NCBI RefSeq assembly: GCF_000550805.1
Contig: NZ_CP004353.1
Coordinates: forward strand, 1,488,001-1,552,000
Source: Corynebacterium vitaeruminis DSM 20294
GTDB taxonomy: Bacteria; Actinomycetota; Actinomycetes; Mycobacteriales; Mycobacteriaceae
Direction of reading: 5' to 3'
Length of the DNA stretch: 64,000 nucleotides
The notes below the pieces were generated by a model that did no database searches, was not told where the DNA came from, and worked only from the letters and a program-made list of their open reading frames with translations. Positions 55,790 through 64,000 of this stretch are shown here, piece after piece. The translations under genes and the position numbers were made by a program. Within the stretch, counting starts at the first letter, position 1; each line of letters opens with the position of its first letter.

Positions 55790-57337
55790 CTACTTGGCGA
55801 TGACGTGGGCGTTGATCACCCGCACGCCGCTGCGCCCGACGATGCGGCTCCACTCGTCGGGGTTGGCGGTGTTCGGAAGGTCCTCGTTCTCGCGGTTCTC
55901 CAGCTCGACGGCCTCGACGAGGTCGGCGGCGCTGATCCCCTCCTCCCCGGTGGTGAGGAAGCGCTTGATGGCGTTCTTCTTCGCGCGGTCGACGATGTTG
56001 GCGATCATGGCGCCGGAGACGAAGTCGCGGTAGTGCAGGACCTCGGTCAGCCCGTTGATGAGCTGCAGCTCCACGTAGGGGTTGTCGCGGAACAGCTGCG
56101 TGGTCGCGGCCTCGATGAGCTCCTCGGCCGGTGCCTGGAGCGGGATCGAGTCGTTGAGGTAGAGCCCGAAGATGTCCCGGGCGGCCTTTTCGTTGGGGCG
56201 CTGGACGCGGATCTTCACGTCCAAGCGGCCGGGCCGAAGGATGGCCGGGTCGATGAGCTCCTCGCGGTTGGTCGCGCCGATGACGATGACATTAGAGATG
56301 CCCTCCACGCCGTCGAGCTCGGTGAGCAGCTGCGGGACGACGGTGGTCTCCATGTCCGAGCTCACGCCCGAGCCGCGGGTGCGGAAGATCGACTCCATCT
56401 CGTCGAAGAAGATGATGACGGGGCGGCCATCCGATGCCAGCTCGCGGGCGCGCTCGAAGATGAGCCGGATGCGGCGCTCGGTCTCGCCGACAAACTTGTT
56501 CAGCAGCTCCGGGCCCTTGACGTTGATGAAGTAGCTCTTTCCCCCGGTTCCCAGGCGGGAGGACAGGGAGTTGGCCACGGCCTTCGCGATGAGCGTCTTG
56601 CCGCAGCCGGGCGGGCCGTAGAGCAGCACGCCCTTCGGCGGGTGGAGGTTGTATGCGCGGTAGAGCTCCGGGTGCGCGAACGGCAACTCGACGGCGTCCT
56701 GGATCTGCTCGATCTGGTCGTCGAGGCCGCCGATATCCGAGTACTCGACGTCCGGGACCTCCTCCAGCGCCAGCTTCGCGACCTCGGTCTTGGGCACGAT
56801 CTCGAAGGCGTAGCCCGCCTTGGCGTCGATAAGCACGGTATCGCCAGCACGGGGCGGGCGCTGGGCGTTCTTCAGCAGCGGCGAGGCAAGCCGAACCAGC
56901 CGCTCCTCCCCGTTGTGGTCGGTGACCAGCGCGCGATCGGCGCCGATGAGCTCGGACAGCACGGCGAGGTTGCCGGTGGTATCGAACTCGCAGGCCTCGA
57001 CGATCTGGCTGGCCTCGCCGAGGCGCACCTGCACGCCTGGGACCAGCAGCGCCTGGTCCACCAGCGGGGAGATCATCAGCCGCATTTTGCGCCCGGCGGT
57101 GAACACCTCCGCCGTCTTGCCGCCGGAGGAGAACTCGAGGAAGGTGCCGTAGGTCGACGGCGGCACGGCCATCTCCTCCAGCTGCAGGGTGAGCACCTTG
57201 AGCTTGTCGCGGGACGCCTTGAGCAGCTCCGCCAGCTTGGTGTTGCGCGTGGCAAGATCAGAGGCGGTGCGCTTGAATCGTGCCAGCTCTGAGCTCATGC
57301 TGGTGGGGTCGTCGAACGTCTCGCGGGTGGATTCCAT
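55790..57337 (-). CDS. mpa: Proteasome-type AAA+ unfoldase Mpa/ARC
   Basis: A 515-residue AAA+ ring ATPase that unfolds pupylated proteins. An N-terminal coiled coil (about 14-58) binds Pup, followed by OB domains, the AAA core with Walker A GPPGCGKT (241-248), Walker B with Asp312-Glu313, and a C-terminal helix. The end reads [11 protein letters not shown]; the C-terminal proteasome-docking motif (QYL type) of mycobacterial Mpa is missing, consistent with no 20S core. TAAGGT ends 7 nt before the ATG at 57337. It begins the mpa-dop-pup-pafA unit. Confidence 0.96.
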   Translation of the reverse strand: MESTRETFDDPTSMSSELARFKRTASDLATRNTKLAELLKASRDKLKVLTLQLEEMAVPPSTYGTFLEFSSGGKTAEVFTAGRKMRLMISPLVDQALLVPGVQVRLGEASQIVEACEFDTTGNLAVLSELIGADRALVTDHNGEERLVRLASPLLKNAQRPPRAGDTVLIDAKAGYAFEIVPKTEVAKLALEEVPDVEYSDIGGLDDQIEQIQDAVELPFAHPELYRAYNLHPPKGVLLYGPPGCGKTLIAKAVANSLSSRLGTGGKSYFINVKGPELLNKFVGETERRIRLIFERARELASDGRPVIIFFDEMESIFRTRGSGVSSDMETTVVPQLLTELDGVEGISNVIVIGATNREELIDPAILRPGRLDVKIRVQRPNEKAARDIFGLYLNDSIPLQAPAEELIEAATTQLFRDNPYVELQLINGLTEVLHYRDFVSGAMIANIVDRAKKNAIKRFLTTGEEGISAADLVEAVELENRENEDLPNTANPDEWSRIVGRSGVRVINAHVIAK

Positions 57338-57444
57338 GCCCTCCACCTTACTGTCCGCGGCGCGGTCGAGGTCACACCTGCCCCCGAATCCCGCACCGCC
57401 CACAGCCACCCCGTCAGCTGGCGCTTCGACGGCGGCTGCTTGCC

Positions 57445-57482
57445 GACGAAAAACGCCCTCACGGCGGGTAATCCGTGAGGGC
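57445..57482 (-). terminator. Terminator after trmI
   Basis: Ten-bp stem GCCCTCACGG / CCGTGAGGGC (57455-57482); read leftward it is followed by GTTTTTCG. It isolates the pupylation operon from trmI transcription. Confidence 0.88.
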
Positions 57483-57509
57483 GAGGGGTGCAGGTAACGC
57501 CTTTCGGCG

Positions 57510-58346
57510 CTACTTGCGGGCGCGGCGCTGCGGGCGAGGCGGGGTGACGCCGTCGGCGAGCCTGCGCGCCATGACGAGGAACGCGGTGTGGGCGTTCATG
57601 CGGTGCTCGGGGCGGGTGGCCAGCCCCTCGACGCGCCAGTCGCGCACGAGAGACTCCCACGCCCGCGGCTCGGTGAAGCACTTGAGCTCGCGGATGCCCT
57701 CCATCACCTTCATCAGCTGCGGGACCGTGGCGACATAGGTCATGAACACCCCGCCCGGGATGAGCAGGTCCTTGACCGTCTCCAGGCACTCCCACGGCTC
57801 GAGCATGTCGAGGATGACGCGGTCGACCGGCCCGCCGATCGTCTCCCGGGTCACCTCGCGCAGGTCGCCCAGGTGCGGCTCCCAGTTCGCGGGGCGGCCG
57901 CCGAAGTACTCGTCGACGTTGGCCTCGGCGAACTCGAGGTGGTCCTCGCGGATCTCGTAGGAGATGACGGTGCCCTTCTCCCCCACGGCGCGCAGCAGCG
58001 CCATGGACAGCGCGCCGGAGCCGGCGCCGGCCTCGAGCACGCGCGCGCCGGGGAAGATATCGCCCTCGACGAGGATCTGCGCGGAGTCCTTGGGGTAGAT
58101 CACCGCGGCACCGCGCGGCATGGAAAGCACGTGGTCGACCATGAGGTGGCGGAAGCACAGGTACTCGTAGCCCTGCTCGGAGCGCACGACGGTCCCCTCG
58201 TCGGCGCCGATGATGTCGTCGTGGCGAATGATGCCCTTGTGGGTGTGGTACTCCCCGCCCGGCTGCAGCACGATGGTCGCGTGCCTGCGCTTGGGATCGG
58301 TGAGCTGAACGCGGTCGCCGGGTTGGAAAGGACCTGAATATGCCAT
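57510..58346 (-). CDS. trmI: tRNA (adenine-58-N1)-methyltransferase TrmI
   Basis: A 278-residue SAM-dependent enzyme that methylates A58 in the T-loop of tRNAs and forms a tetramer. It begins [20 protein letters not shown], with the SAM motif [15 protein letters not shown] and the acidic [24 protein letters not shown] ends 8 nt before the ATG at 58346 and overlaps the end of the upstream aminopeptidase. The gene lies next to mpa in mycobacteria as well. Confidence 0.94.
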   Translation of the reverse strand: MAYSGPFQPGDRVQLTDPKRRHATIVLQPGGEYHTHKGIIRHDDIIGADEGTVVRSEQGYEYLCFRHLMVDHVLSMPRGAAVIYPKDSAQILVEGDIFPGARVLEAGAGSGALSMALLRAVGEKGTVISYEIREDHLEFAEANVDEYFGGRPANWEPHLGDLREVTRETIGGPVDRVILDMLEPWECLETVKDLLIPGGVFMTYVATVPQLMKVMEGIRELKCFTEPRAWESLVRDWRVEGLATRPEHRMNAHTAFLVMARRLADGVTPPRPQRRARK

Positions 58347-58352
58347 GAGTGA

Positions 58353-59663
58353 TTACCCTACCAAATACTCGTGGAGCGCCAGCTCAAGGCGGTAGACGTC
58401 CTGGGCGCTGGCCAGCTCCCTGGCCGAGTGCATGGAAAGCAGCGGGATGCCCACGTCGACGGTCTCGATGCCCAGGCGCGTGGCGGTGATCGGCCCGATG
58501 GTCGTCCCGCAGGGCACGGAGTTGTTTCCGGCGAAGTACTGGGTGAAAAAGCCTGCGCGCTCGCAGGCACGCACCCACAGGGCCTCGCTTGCCGCGTTGG
58601 AGGCATACCGCTGGTTGGCGTTGACCTTCAACGCCGGGCCCTTACCCATGAGCGGGAAGTTCACGGAGTCGTGGCGGTCCGGGTAGTTGGGGTGGACGGA
58701 GTGCGCGGCGTCGGCGGACACGCAGCTTGACCGCGCGTACATGCGGCGCAGCCCGTCGGCGCCGGCGCCCAGCGCGGTGGCGGTGCGCACGAGGACGTCC
58801 TCCAGGATCGGTCCCGCGGCGCCAGTGGTGGACCCGCTGCCGATCTCCTCGTGGTCGAAGGCGGCGAGGACAAGAACGTCGGGCCCCGCCTCGCCGCCCG
58901 CTGCCGCCCGCAGCAGCGCTCGCAGGCCCGGGTAAGCGCTCGAAAGGTTGTCGAGGCGGCCTGCCGCGAGCAGGTCCCCGCCCGCACCGAAGAGCTCGCC
59001 GGGCTGGGCGTCGGCGGTGATGAGGTCGTGCGCGACGATGTCCCGCTTGTCGACGCCAGCGGCGTCGGCGACCACATCCATGATCGAGGCCTCCGGGTGG
59101 CCGACCGCGAAGATCGGCTGCAGGTGGCGCTGCTTGTCCAGGTGCAGCTGGTCGTTGATCGTGCGGTCGAGGTGGATCGCTAGGTGCGGGATGCGCAGCA
59201 TCGGCGGGATGGCCACCAGCCTGGTGGAACCGTCGGCAAGCGCAATGCGACCGGCGAGCACCAGCTCGCGATCGAGCCACGAGCTGAGGATGGGGCCGCC
59301 GTAGACCTCGACGCCCGCCTGCTGCCAGCCGGCCGATTCGCGATCGCCGAGCGGCTTGAGCTTGAAGCCGGGCGAATCGTTGTGGGCACCGATGATCCGG
59401 AAGCCGGAACGCTCGACGCTGGCGCCCTCCGGCACGAACCACGCCATGAGCGCGCCGCCGCGAACCAGGAAGTGACCACCCGGGGTGGCCTCCCACGGCG
59501 TGGCCTCGTCCTGCCGGGCAAAACCTACGGCCTCGAGGGCTTCCGCCGCGCTCGCCGCCGCGTGATAGGAGCTCGGCGAGGAGGCGATGAATGAGATGAG
59601 ATCGTTGGCGAAGGCCTCGGCGGCCTGCCGGGGGGAGGATTCACTCTGGGGGTTCGTGCTCAT
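58353..59663 (-). CDS. M18-family aminopeptidase
   Basis: A 436-residue metallo-aminopeptidase (aspartyl-aminopeptidase family, ApeB-like), normally a dodecameric tetrahedral enzyme. Metal ligands are visible: His and Asp in IIGAHNDSPGF, Asp in AAGRLDNLSS, Glu pair in AAFDHEEIGSGS, and His near PLLSMHSARE. The catalytic domain is complete. TAGTCT ends 8 nt before the ATG at 59663 (leaderless-type). It lies just upstream of trmI (6-nt gap). Specificity for acidic residues is assumed from the family. Confidence 0.92.
   Translation of the reverse strand: MSTNPQSESSPRQAAEAFANDLISFIASSPSSYHAAASAAEALEAVGFARQDEATPWEATPGGHFLVRGGALMAWFVPEGASVERSGFRIIGAHNDSPGFKLKPLGDRESAGWQQAGVEVYGGPILSSWLDRELVLAGRIALADGSTRLVAIPPMLRIPHLAIHLDRTINDQLHLDKQRHLQPIFAVGHPEASIMDVVADAAGVDKRDIVAHDLITADAQPGELFGAGGDLLAAGRLDNLSSAYPGLRALLRAAAGGEAGPDVLVLAAFDHEEIGSGSTTGAAGPILEDVLVRTATALGAGADGLRRMYARSSCVSADAAHSVHPNYPDRHDSVNFPLMGKGPALKVNANQRYASNAASEALWVRACERAGFFTQYFAGNNSVPCGTTIGPITATRLGIETVDVGIPLLSMHSARELASAQDVYRLELALHEYLVG
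59045..59057 (-). repeat. Repeated 13-mer GGCGTCGACAAGC, exact, in aminopeptidase coding sequence
   Basis: Exact minus-strand copy encoding GVDKR in the aminopeptidase. Confidence 0.7.
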
Positions 59664-59746
59664 AGCTACCCAGACTAGTCGCCCGCCTCGACACGGCCCG
59701 CCTTGTGGAATCGCCCGCGCGGTTGGGGCTAGGCTTTCACTTTGTT

Positions 59747-60547
59747 ATGAGTGTTCGCATCGCCTTGTCCCCCTCCCGCGCCAGCGACTACAAGCAGTGC
59801 CCGCTGCTGTATCGCTTCCGCGCCATCGACAAACTCCCCGAGCCCAAGACCGTGGCACAGGTCAAGGGAACCCTGGTGCACGCCTGCCTCGAGGACATGC
59901 ACAAGTGGCCCCGCGAGGAGCGCATTTACCCGGCGGCGGTGAAGCGGCTCAAGCCGAACTGGGCCTCGATGACGGAAAAGGACGCCGACCTGCTCGAGCT
60001 CGTCCCCGAGGACGCCACCCTCGACTTCCTAGTGGAGTGCCGCACGCTGATCAAGGGCTACTTCTCCATGGAGAACCCGCAGGGGTTCGACGCGCACGAG
60101 TGCGAGATGTACGTGGACACGACGCTCCCCAACGGCGTGCCGGTGCGCGGTTTCATCGACCGCGTCGACGTGGCTCCCACCGGCGAGGTCCGCGTGGTCG
60201 ACTACAAGACCGGCAAGAAGCCGCTGCCCCGCTATTCCCAGGACGCCCAGTTCCAGATGCGCTTCTACGCGCTCGTGTACTGGCGGCTGTTCGGGGTCAT
60301 CCCCACCCAGCTGCGGCTGATGTACCTCAAGGTCATCGACTCAATGTTCCTGACCCCCTCCAAGGAGGAGCTGGAGTACTTCGAGCGCGACGTCGGCGAG
60401 CTGTGGGGCAAGATCGAGGCCGACGGGAAGTCCGGCCAGTTCCGGCCGAAGACCTCCAAGCTGTGCGACTGGTGCCAGCACAAGGCGCTTTGCCCCGCCT
60501 TCGGCGGGCAGCCGCCCGCCTACCCGGGGTGGCCGGACAAGGCGTAG
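59747..60547 (+). CDS. RecB/AddB-type PD-(D/E)XK nuclease with Fe-S cysteine cluster
   Basis: A 266-residue nuclease. The catalytic motif is in GFIDRVDV ... VRVVDYKTGK (Asp, Asp, Lys), with a Q-motif region FQMRFYALVYW. Cys18, Cys240, Cys243 and Cys249 form the C-xn-C-x2-C-x5-C pattern of the 4Fe-4S-stabilised AddB/Cas4 nuclease domains. ATG at 59747 has no Shine-Dalgarno; a -10-like TAGGCT lies 14 nt upstream. It is a stand-alone domain, not fused to a helicase, and no CRISPR genes are near. Likely role: DNA end processing or repair. Confidence 0.88.
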   Translation: MSVRIALSPSRASDYKQCPLLYRFRAIDKLPEPKTVAQVKGTLVHACLEDMHKWPREERIYPAAVKRLKPNWASMTEKDADLLELVPEDATLDFLVECRTLIKGYFSMENPQGFDAHECEMYVDTTLPNGVPVRGFIDRVDVAPTGEVRVVDYKTGKKPLPRYSQDAQFQMRFYALVYWRLFGVIPTQLRLMYLKVIDSMFLTPSKEELEYFERDVGELWGKIEADGKSGQFRPKTSKLCDWCQHKALCPAFGGQPPAYPGWPDKA

Positions 60548-60557
60548 CGAAACAAAC

Positions 60558-60600
60558 AGCGGCCGCGAGCAGCGTCATTCTCCTGCTCGCGGCCGCTCTT
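60558..60600. terminator. Bidirectional terminator between the nuclease gene and fhs
   Basis: Perfect 15-bp stem AGCGGCCGCGAGCAG / CTGCTCGCGGCCGCT with AAAC before and CTTT after. Confidence 0.9.
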
Positions 60601-60610
60601 TGGAGCCCGG

Positions 60611-62260
60611 TTAGAACAGGCCGTTGATCATTCCGTCCTCGACGTCGATGCCCAAGGCGGCGGGCTTCTTGGGCAGGCCCGGCATGGTCATGACGTCGCC
60701 GGTCAGCGCCACGATGAAGCCGGAGCCGATGCGCGGCAGGAGCTTGCGCACGTGCAGGGTGTGCCCCTCCGCGGCGCCGAGCTGGCTCGGCTCGTCCGAG
60801 AAGGAGTACTGCGTCTTGGAGATGCACACCGGCAGCGTGTCCCAGCCGTTCTCCTTCAGGTACTTGAGGTCCTTTTCTGCCTTCCACGAGTAGTGGATGC
60901 GGCCGGCCGAGTAGACGTTGGTGGCGATCGTCTCGATGGAGGCCTCGATGCCCAGGCTCGGGTCGTAGAGCTGGGTGGAGTCCTCGCGCAGGTTGGCCAT
61001 GACGGCCTTGGCTAGGTCGATGGCGCCCTCGCCGCCCTTGGCCCACACCTCGACGGGAACGAGCTCCACGCCGAACTCCTGCGCCCACTTCTTCATCCAG
61101 GCGATCTCCTCGTCGGTGTCCGAGGCGAAGCGATTGAGCGCAACGATCGGGGTCACGCCAAACTGGCGGACGTTGCGGACGTGGGCCTCCAGGTTGGCCA
61201 CGCCCTTGGTCAGCGCCTCGAAGTTCTCGGAGGTGAGCTGGTCCTTGGCCACGCCACCGTTGTACTTCAGCGAGCGGACCGTGGCCACGACCACGGCCCC
61301 GTTGACCGTGAGCCCGCCCACGCGGGACTTGATGTCGAAGAACTTCTCCGCGCCCAGGTCCGAACCAAAACCCGCCTCGGTGAGCACGACCTCGCCCAGC
61401 TTCAGCGCGGTGCGGGTGGCGATGAGCGAGTTGCAGCCGTGGGCGATGTTGGCGAACGGGCCGCCGTGGACGAAGGCCGGGGTGCCGCCGAGGGTCTGGA
61501 CCAGGTTCGGGTTGATCGCGTCGCGCATGAGCGCGGTGAGCGCGCCCTCGACCTTGAGGTCGGCGACGGTGACCGGCTCGCCCTCGAAGTTCTGCGCCAC
61601 GACGATGCGGGAGATGCGCTCGCGCAGGTCGTCGAGGTCGCTGGCCAGGCACAGGATCGCCATGATCTCGCTGGCGGCGGTGATGGTGAAGCCCGTCTCG
61701 GTGGGGGTCCCGTGCGCCTTGCCGCCCAGGCCGGTGACGATCTCGCGCAGGGAGCGGTCGTTGACGTCCATGCAGCGCTGCCAGGTGATGGAGCGGACGT
61801 CGATGCCCAGCTCGTTGCCCTGCTGGACGTGGTTGTCCACGAGGGCGGCCAAGGTGTTGGTGGCCGAGGTGATGGCGTGGAAGTCGCCGGTGAAGTGGAG
61901 GTTGATCTCCTCCATCGGGACGATCTGGGAGTAGCCGCCGCCGGCGGCTCCGCCCTTGATCCCCATGACCGGGCCGAGGGAGGGCTCGCGGATGGCGACG
62001 ATCGATTCCTTGCCGATCAGCCGCATGGCGTCGGAAAGCCCGATGAGGACGGTGGACTTGCCCTCGCCCGCGGGCGTCGGCGAGATGCCCGTGACGAGGA
62101 TGAGCTTTCCGCTCGCCTCGCCCGGGATCTTGGAGATGTCCACCTTGGCCTTCGTGGGGCCGTAGGTGATGAGCGCGTCCTCCGGGATTCCGGCGCGGGC
62201 GGCGATGTCCGTGATGGGCTCGAGCGTGTGAGCCTGGGCGATCTCGACGTCAGTAGACAT
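60611..62260 (-). CDS. fhs: Formate-tetrahydrofolate ligase
   Basis: A 549-residue enzyme making 10-formyl-tetrahydrofolate from formate, tetrahydrofolate and ATP. The P-loop TPAGEGKST is at 62-70 and the region GIKGGAAGGGYSQIVPMEEI is conserved; C-terminal residues GSGFIVALTGDVMTMPGLPK are typical. The ATG at 62260 with AAAGG upstream is preferred over upstream codons. Length fits the family (about 550-560). A terminator separates it from the convergent nuclease gene. The substrate links one-carbon metabolism with purine synthesis. Confidence 0.95.
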   Translation of the reverse strand: MSTDVEIAQAHTLEPITDIAARAGIPEDALITYGPTKAKVDISKIPGEASGKLILVTGISPTPAGEGKSTVLIGLSDAMRLIGKESIVAIREPSLGPVMGIKGGAAGGGYSQIVPMEEINLHFTGDFHAITSATNTLAALVDNHVQQGNELGIDVRSITWQRCMDVNDRSLREIVTGLGGKAHGTPTETGFTITAASEIMAILCLASDLDDLRERISRIVVAQNFEGEPVTVADLKVEGALTALMRDAINPNLVQTLGGTPAFVHGGPFANIAHGCNSLIATRTALKLGEVVLTEAGFGSDLGAEKFFDIKSRVGGLTVNGAVVVATVRSLKYNGGVAKDQLTSENFEALTKGVANLEAHVRNVRQFGVTPIVALNRFASDTDEEIAWMKKWAQEFGVELVPVEVWAKGGEGAIDLAKAVMANLREDSTQLYDPSLGIEASIETIATNVYSAGRIHYSWKAEKDLKYLKENGWDTLPVCISKTQYSFSDEPSQLGAAEGHTLHVRKLLPRIGSGFIVALTGDVMTMPGLPKKPAALGIDVEDGMINGLF

Positions 62261-62384
62261 GTAAACCTTTGTGAAAGTCGTGGGTGCATGAGGGGCGCCT
62301 GCGCCTGAGCGAGGCCGCCCGTTCGCGAGCGGGTACAAAACAGCCCCATTCTAGTTCGATACAGACCTCCCAAAGACCACCCAA

Positions 62385-62435
62385 CGCGAAAACCACGGCC
62401 CCCACCCCCGCGACGGGGGCATGGGAACCGTGGTT
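62385..62435 (-). terminator. Terminator after aspA
   Basis: Stem AACCACGG / CCGTGGTT with an inner C/G helix (62391-62435). Read leftward it is followed by TTTTCGC. Confidence 0.75.
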
Positions 62436-62479
62436 GAGAACGCCTGGGCGCGCGCCGGTGCCCAGGAGCCGACTGTTCC

Positions 62480-64000
62480 TTAGTTGTCGAGGTACAGCTG
62501 GCCCCTAAACACCGGGTGCATGAGGTTTTCCACCGAGAGCACCTGGTTCAGGGTCTCCTCGTCCATGAGGCCCTTCTCCAGCACCAGCTGCTTGACGGAC
62601 TTTCCCGTGGCGGCAGCCTCCTTGCCGATGAGGTCACCGTTGTGGTGGCCGATGAACGGGTTCAGGTAGGTGACGATGCCGATGGAGTTCTCCACGTAGG
62701 CGCGGCAGACGTCGGCGTTGGCGGTGATGCCCACCACGCACTTCTCGCGCAGCGTGTCGGCGGCGTTGCCGAGGATGCGGATGGACTGGAACAGCGCCTC
62801 GCCGATGACCGGCTCCATGACGTTGAGCTGCAGCTGGCCCGCCTCGGCCGCCATGGTGACGGTGAGGTCGTTACCGAAGACCTTGAAGCACACCTGGTTG
62901 ACCACCTCGGGGATGACCGGGTTGACCTTTGCCGGCATGATGGAGGATCCGGCCTGGCGCGGGGGCAGGTTGATCTCGTGGAGGCCGGCGGTCGGGCCGG
63001 AGGAGAGAAGGCGCAGGTCGTTGCAGATCTTGGACAGTTTCATGGCGGCGCGCTTGACCGCCGAGTGGGCGAGCACGTACGCGCCGGTGTCGCTGGTGGC
63101 CTCGATGAGGTCGCGGGCGGACTTGATCTCCAGGCCGGTGACCTCCGACAGCGTCGCGGTGACCTGGTGGCGGTAGCCGGACGGGGTGTTCAGCCCCGTC
63201 CCGATGGCGGTGGCCCCGAGGTTGACCTCCAGCAGGCGGTTCGCGGCATCGCGGAGCACGGCCTGCTCCTCGGCGAGGTTGTGGGCGAAGCCCGCGAACT
63301 CCTCTCCGAGCGTCATGGGCACGGCGTCCTGGAGCTGGGTGCGGCCCATCTTGAGGATGTCCATGAACTCGTTCGCCTTGTCGCGGAAGGCGCCCTGCAG
63401 GCTGTCCATCTGTTCGATGAGCGTCATGAGGCAGGCGTAGACTCCGAGGCGGAAGCCGGTCGGGTAGGCGTCGTTGGTGGACTGGCTCATGTTGACGTCG
63501 TCATTGGGGTTGATGACGTCGTAGGCGCCCTTGGGCTCGCCGAGGTACTCGAGCGCCAGGTTGGCCACGACCTCGTTGGTGTTCATGTTGAGGCTGGTGC
63601 CCGCGCCGCCCTGAAAGACGTCGAGCGGGAACTGATCCATGCAGCGCCCTTCCTCGAGGATCTGGTCGCAGGCCCAGACGATGGCCTCGGACTTCTTGGC
63701 GGGCAGGGTGTGCAGGCGGCGGTTGGCGAGCGCTGCGGCCTTCTTCACATAGACCATGCCGCGAATGAACTCGGGCACCTGGTTGATGGTGGTGCGAGAG
63801 ATCTGGAAGTTGTCGATGGCGCGCATCGTGTGGACGCCGTAGTAGACCTCGTTGGGCACCTGCATCTCGCCCAGTAGGTCCACCTCCACGCGGAACCCGG
63901 GCGCGGCCTCGACCTTGGCGGCGACCTCCTTCTTGGCCTGCTTGGTACCGGAGGCCTTTGCCTCCTTCGGGGCCTCGCCAGCCTTCTCCGCGGAGGCGGC
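62480..64000 (-). CDS. aspA: Aspartate ammonia-lyase, 5' end beyond the window
   Basis: Aspartase converts L-aspartate to fumarate and ammonia. The family signature [20 protein letters not shown] and the catalytic loop region are present, and the C-terminal [13 protein letters not shown] closes the frame. The reading frame stays open to the right edge, through an Ala/Lys/Glu-rich extension ([20 protein letters not shown]), so the true start is outside. C. glutamicum aspartase also has an N-terminal extension of about 55 residues, unlike E. coli. A GTG at 63889 would give a shorter protein but begins after the extension. Confidence 0.95.
   Translation of the reverse strand, partial: AASAEKAGEAPKEAKASGTKQAKKEVAAKVEAAPGFRVEVDLLGEMQVPNEVYYGVHTMRAIDNFQISRTTINQVPEFIRGMVYVKKAAALANRRLHTLPAKKSEAIVWACDQILEEGRCMDQFPLDVFQGGAGTSLNMNTNEVVANLALEYLGEPKGAYDVINPNDDVNMSQSTNDAYPTGFRLGVYACLMTLIEQMDSLQGAFRDKANEFMDILKMGRTQLQDAVPMTLGEEFAGFAHNLAEEQAVLRDAANRLLEVNLGATAIGTGLNTPSGYRHQVTATLSEVTGLEIKSARDLIEATSDTGAYVLAHSAVKRAAMKLSKICNDLRLLSSGPTAGLHEINLPPRQAGSSIMPAKVNPVIPEVVNQVCFKVFGNDLTVTMAAEAGQLQLNVMEPVIGEALFQSIRILGNAADTLREKCVVGITANADVCRAYVENSIGIVTYLNPFIGHHNGDLIGKEAAATGKSVKQLVLEKGLMDEETLNQVLSVENLMHPVFRGQLYLDN

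Noticed and set aside
59747..60547. Cas4 of a CRISPR system
   Set aside because: The Fe-S PD-(D/E)XK domain resembles Cas4, but there are no other cas genes or repeat arrays nearby.

Overview
The window is chromosomal DNA of a high-GC actinobacterium, almost certainly a Corynebacterium. The main evidence is gene content and order: secA2-odhI-ftsR-DUF151-merR, gnd, ndh-ufaA-MFS, split ppm1/lnt, and a pupylation locus (mpa-dop-pup-pafA-pafB-pafC) with no 20S proteasome genes, followed by tatA-tatC-helY. Many genes also have a TANNNT -10 box only 6-8 nt before the start codon and no Shine-Dalgarno, as expected for leaderless corynebacterial mRNAs. I saw no rRNA or tRNA genes, insertion sequences, prophage genes or CRISPR array. 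The window is ordinary core chromosome with compact operons.

Region by region. 1-6.4 kb: the start of an alpha/beta hydrolase, then the rightward cluster secA2, odhI (phospho-switch inhibitor of 2-oxoglutarate dehydrogenase), ftsR, a DUF151 nuclease-family gene and a second MerR regulator. 6.4-18 kb: mostly leftward genes for an anchored VWA protein, a putative glycosylase, two CNNM/CBS membrane proteins, a DEAD-box RNA helicase, 6-phosphogluconate dehydrogenase, a saccharopine-dehydrogenase-like oxidoreductase and CorA; a PaaI thioesterase and a methyltransferase run rightward. 18-31 kb: type II NADH dehydrogenase, a cyclopropane-synthase-like enzyme, an MHS-family transporter, DyP peroxidase, YceI, a small zinc-ribbon protein, RbpA, a secreted serine hydrolase, Ppm1, Lnt and FxsA. 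31-45 kb: aerobic cobalamin (corrin) genes in several units: cobN behind a cobalamin riboswitch, cobG-cobH-cobIJ, cobM-cobK, and cobL next to an SDR and an M24 peptidase. 45-58 kb: a signal-less trypsin-like protease, the HelY-type helicase, Tat translocase genes, the PafBC DNA-damage regulators and the pupylation genes. 58-64 kb: TrmI, an M18 aminopeptidase, a RecB/AddB-type Fe-S nuclease, formate-tetrahydrofolate ligase and the bulk of aspartase, which runs off the right edge.

The genes combine into central metabolism (gnd, ndh, odhI, fhs, aspA), envelope and lipoprotein biogenesis (ppm1, lnt, Tat, SecA2), corrin synthesis and protein tagging. The most unusual non-genic signal is a 13-mer, GGCGTCGACAAGC. 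It occurs nine times exactly, plus at least seven single-mismatch copies, in both orientations and concentrated between genes, where about 0.005 copies are expected by composition. I do not recognise it as any described element.
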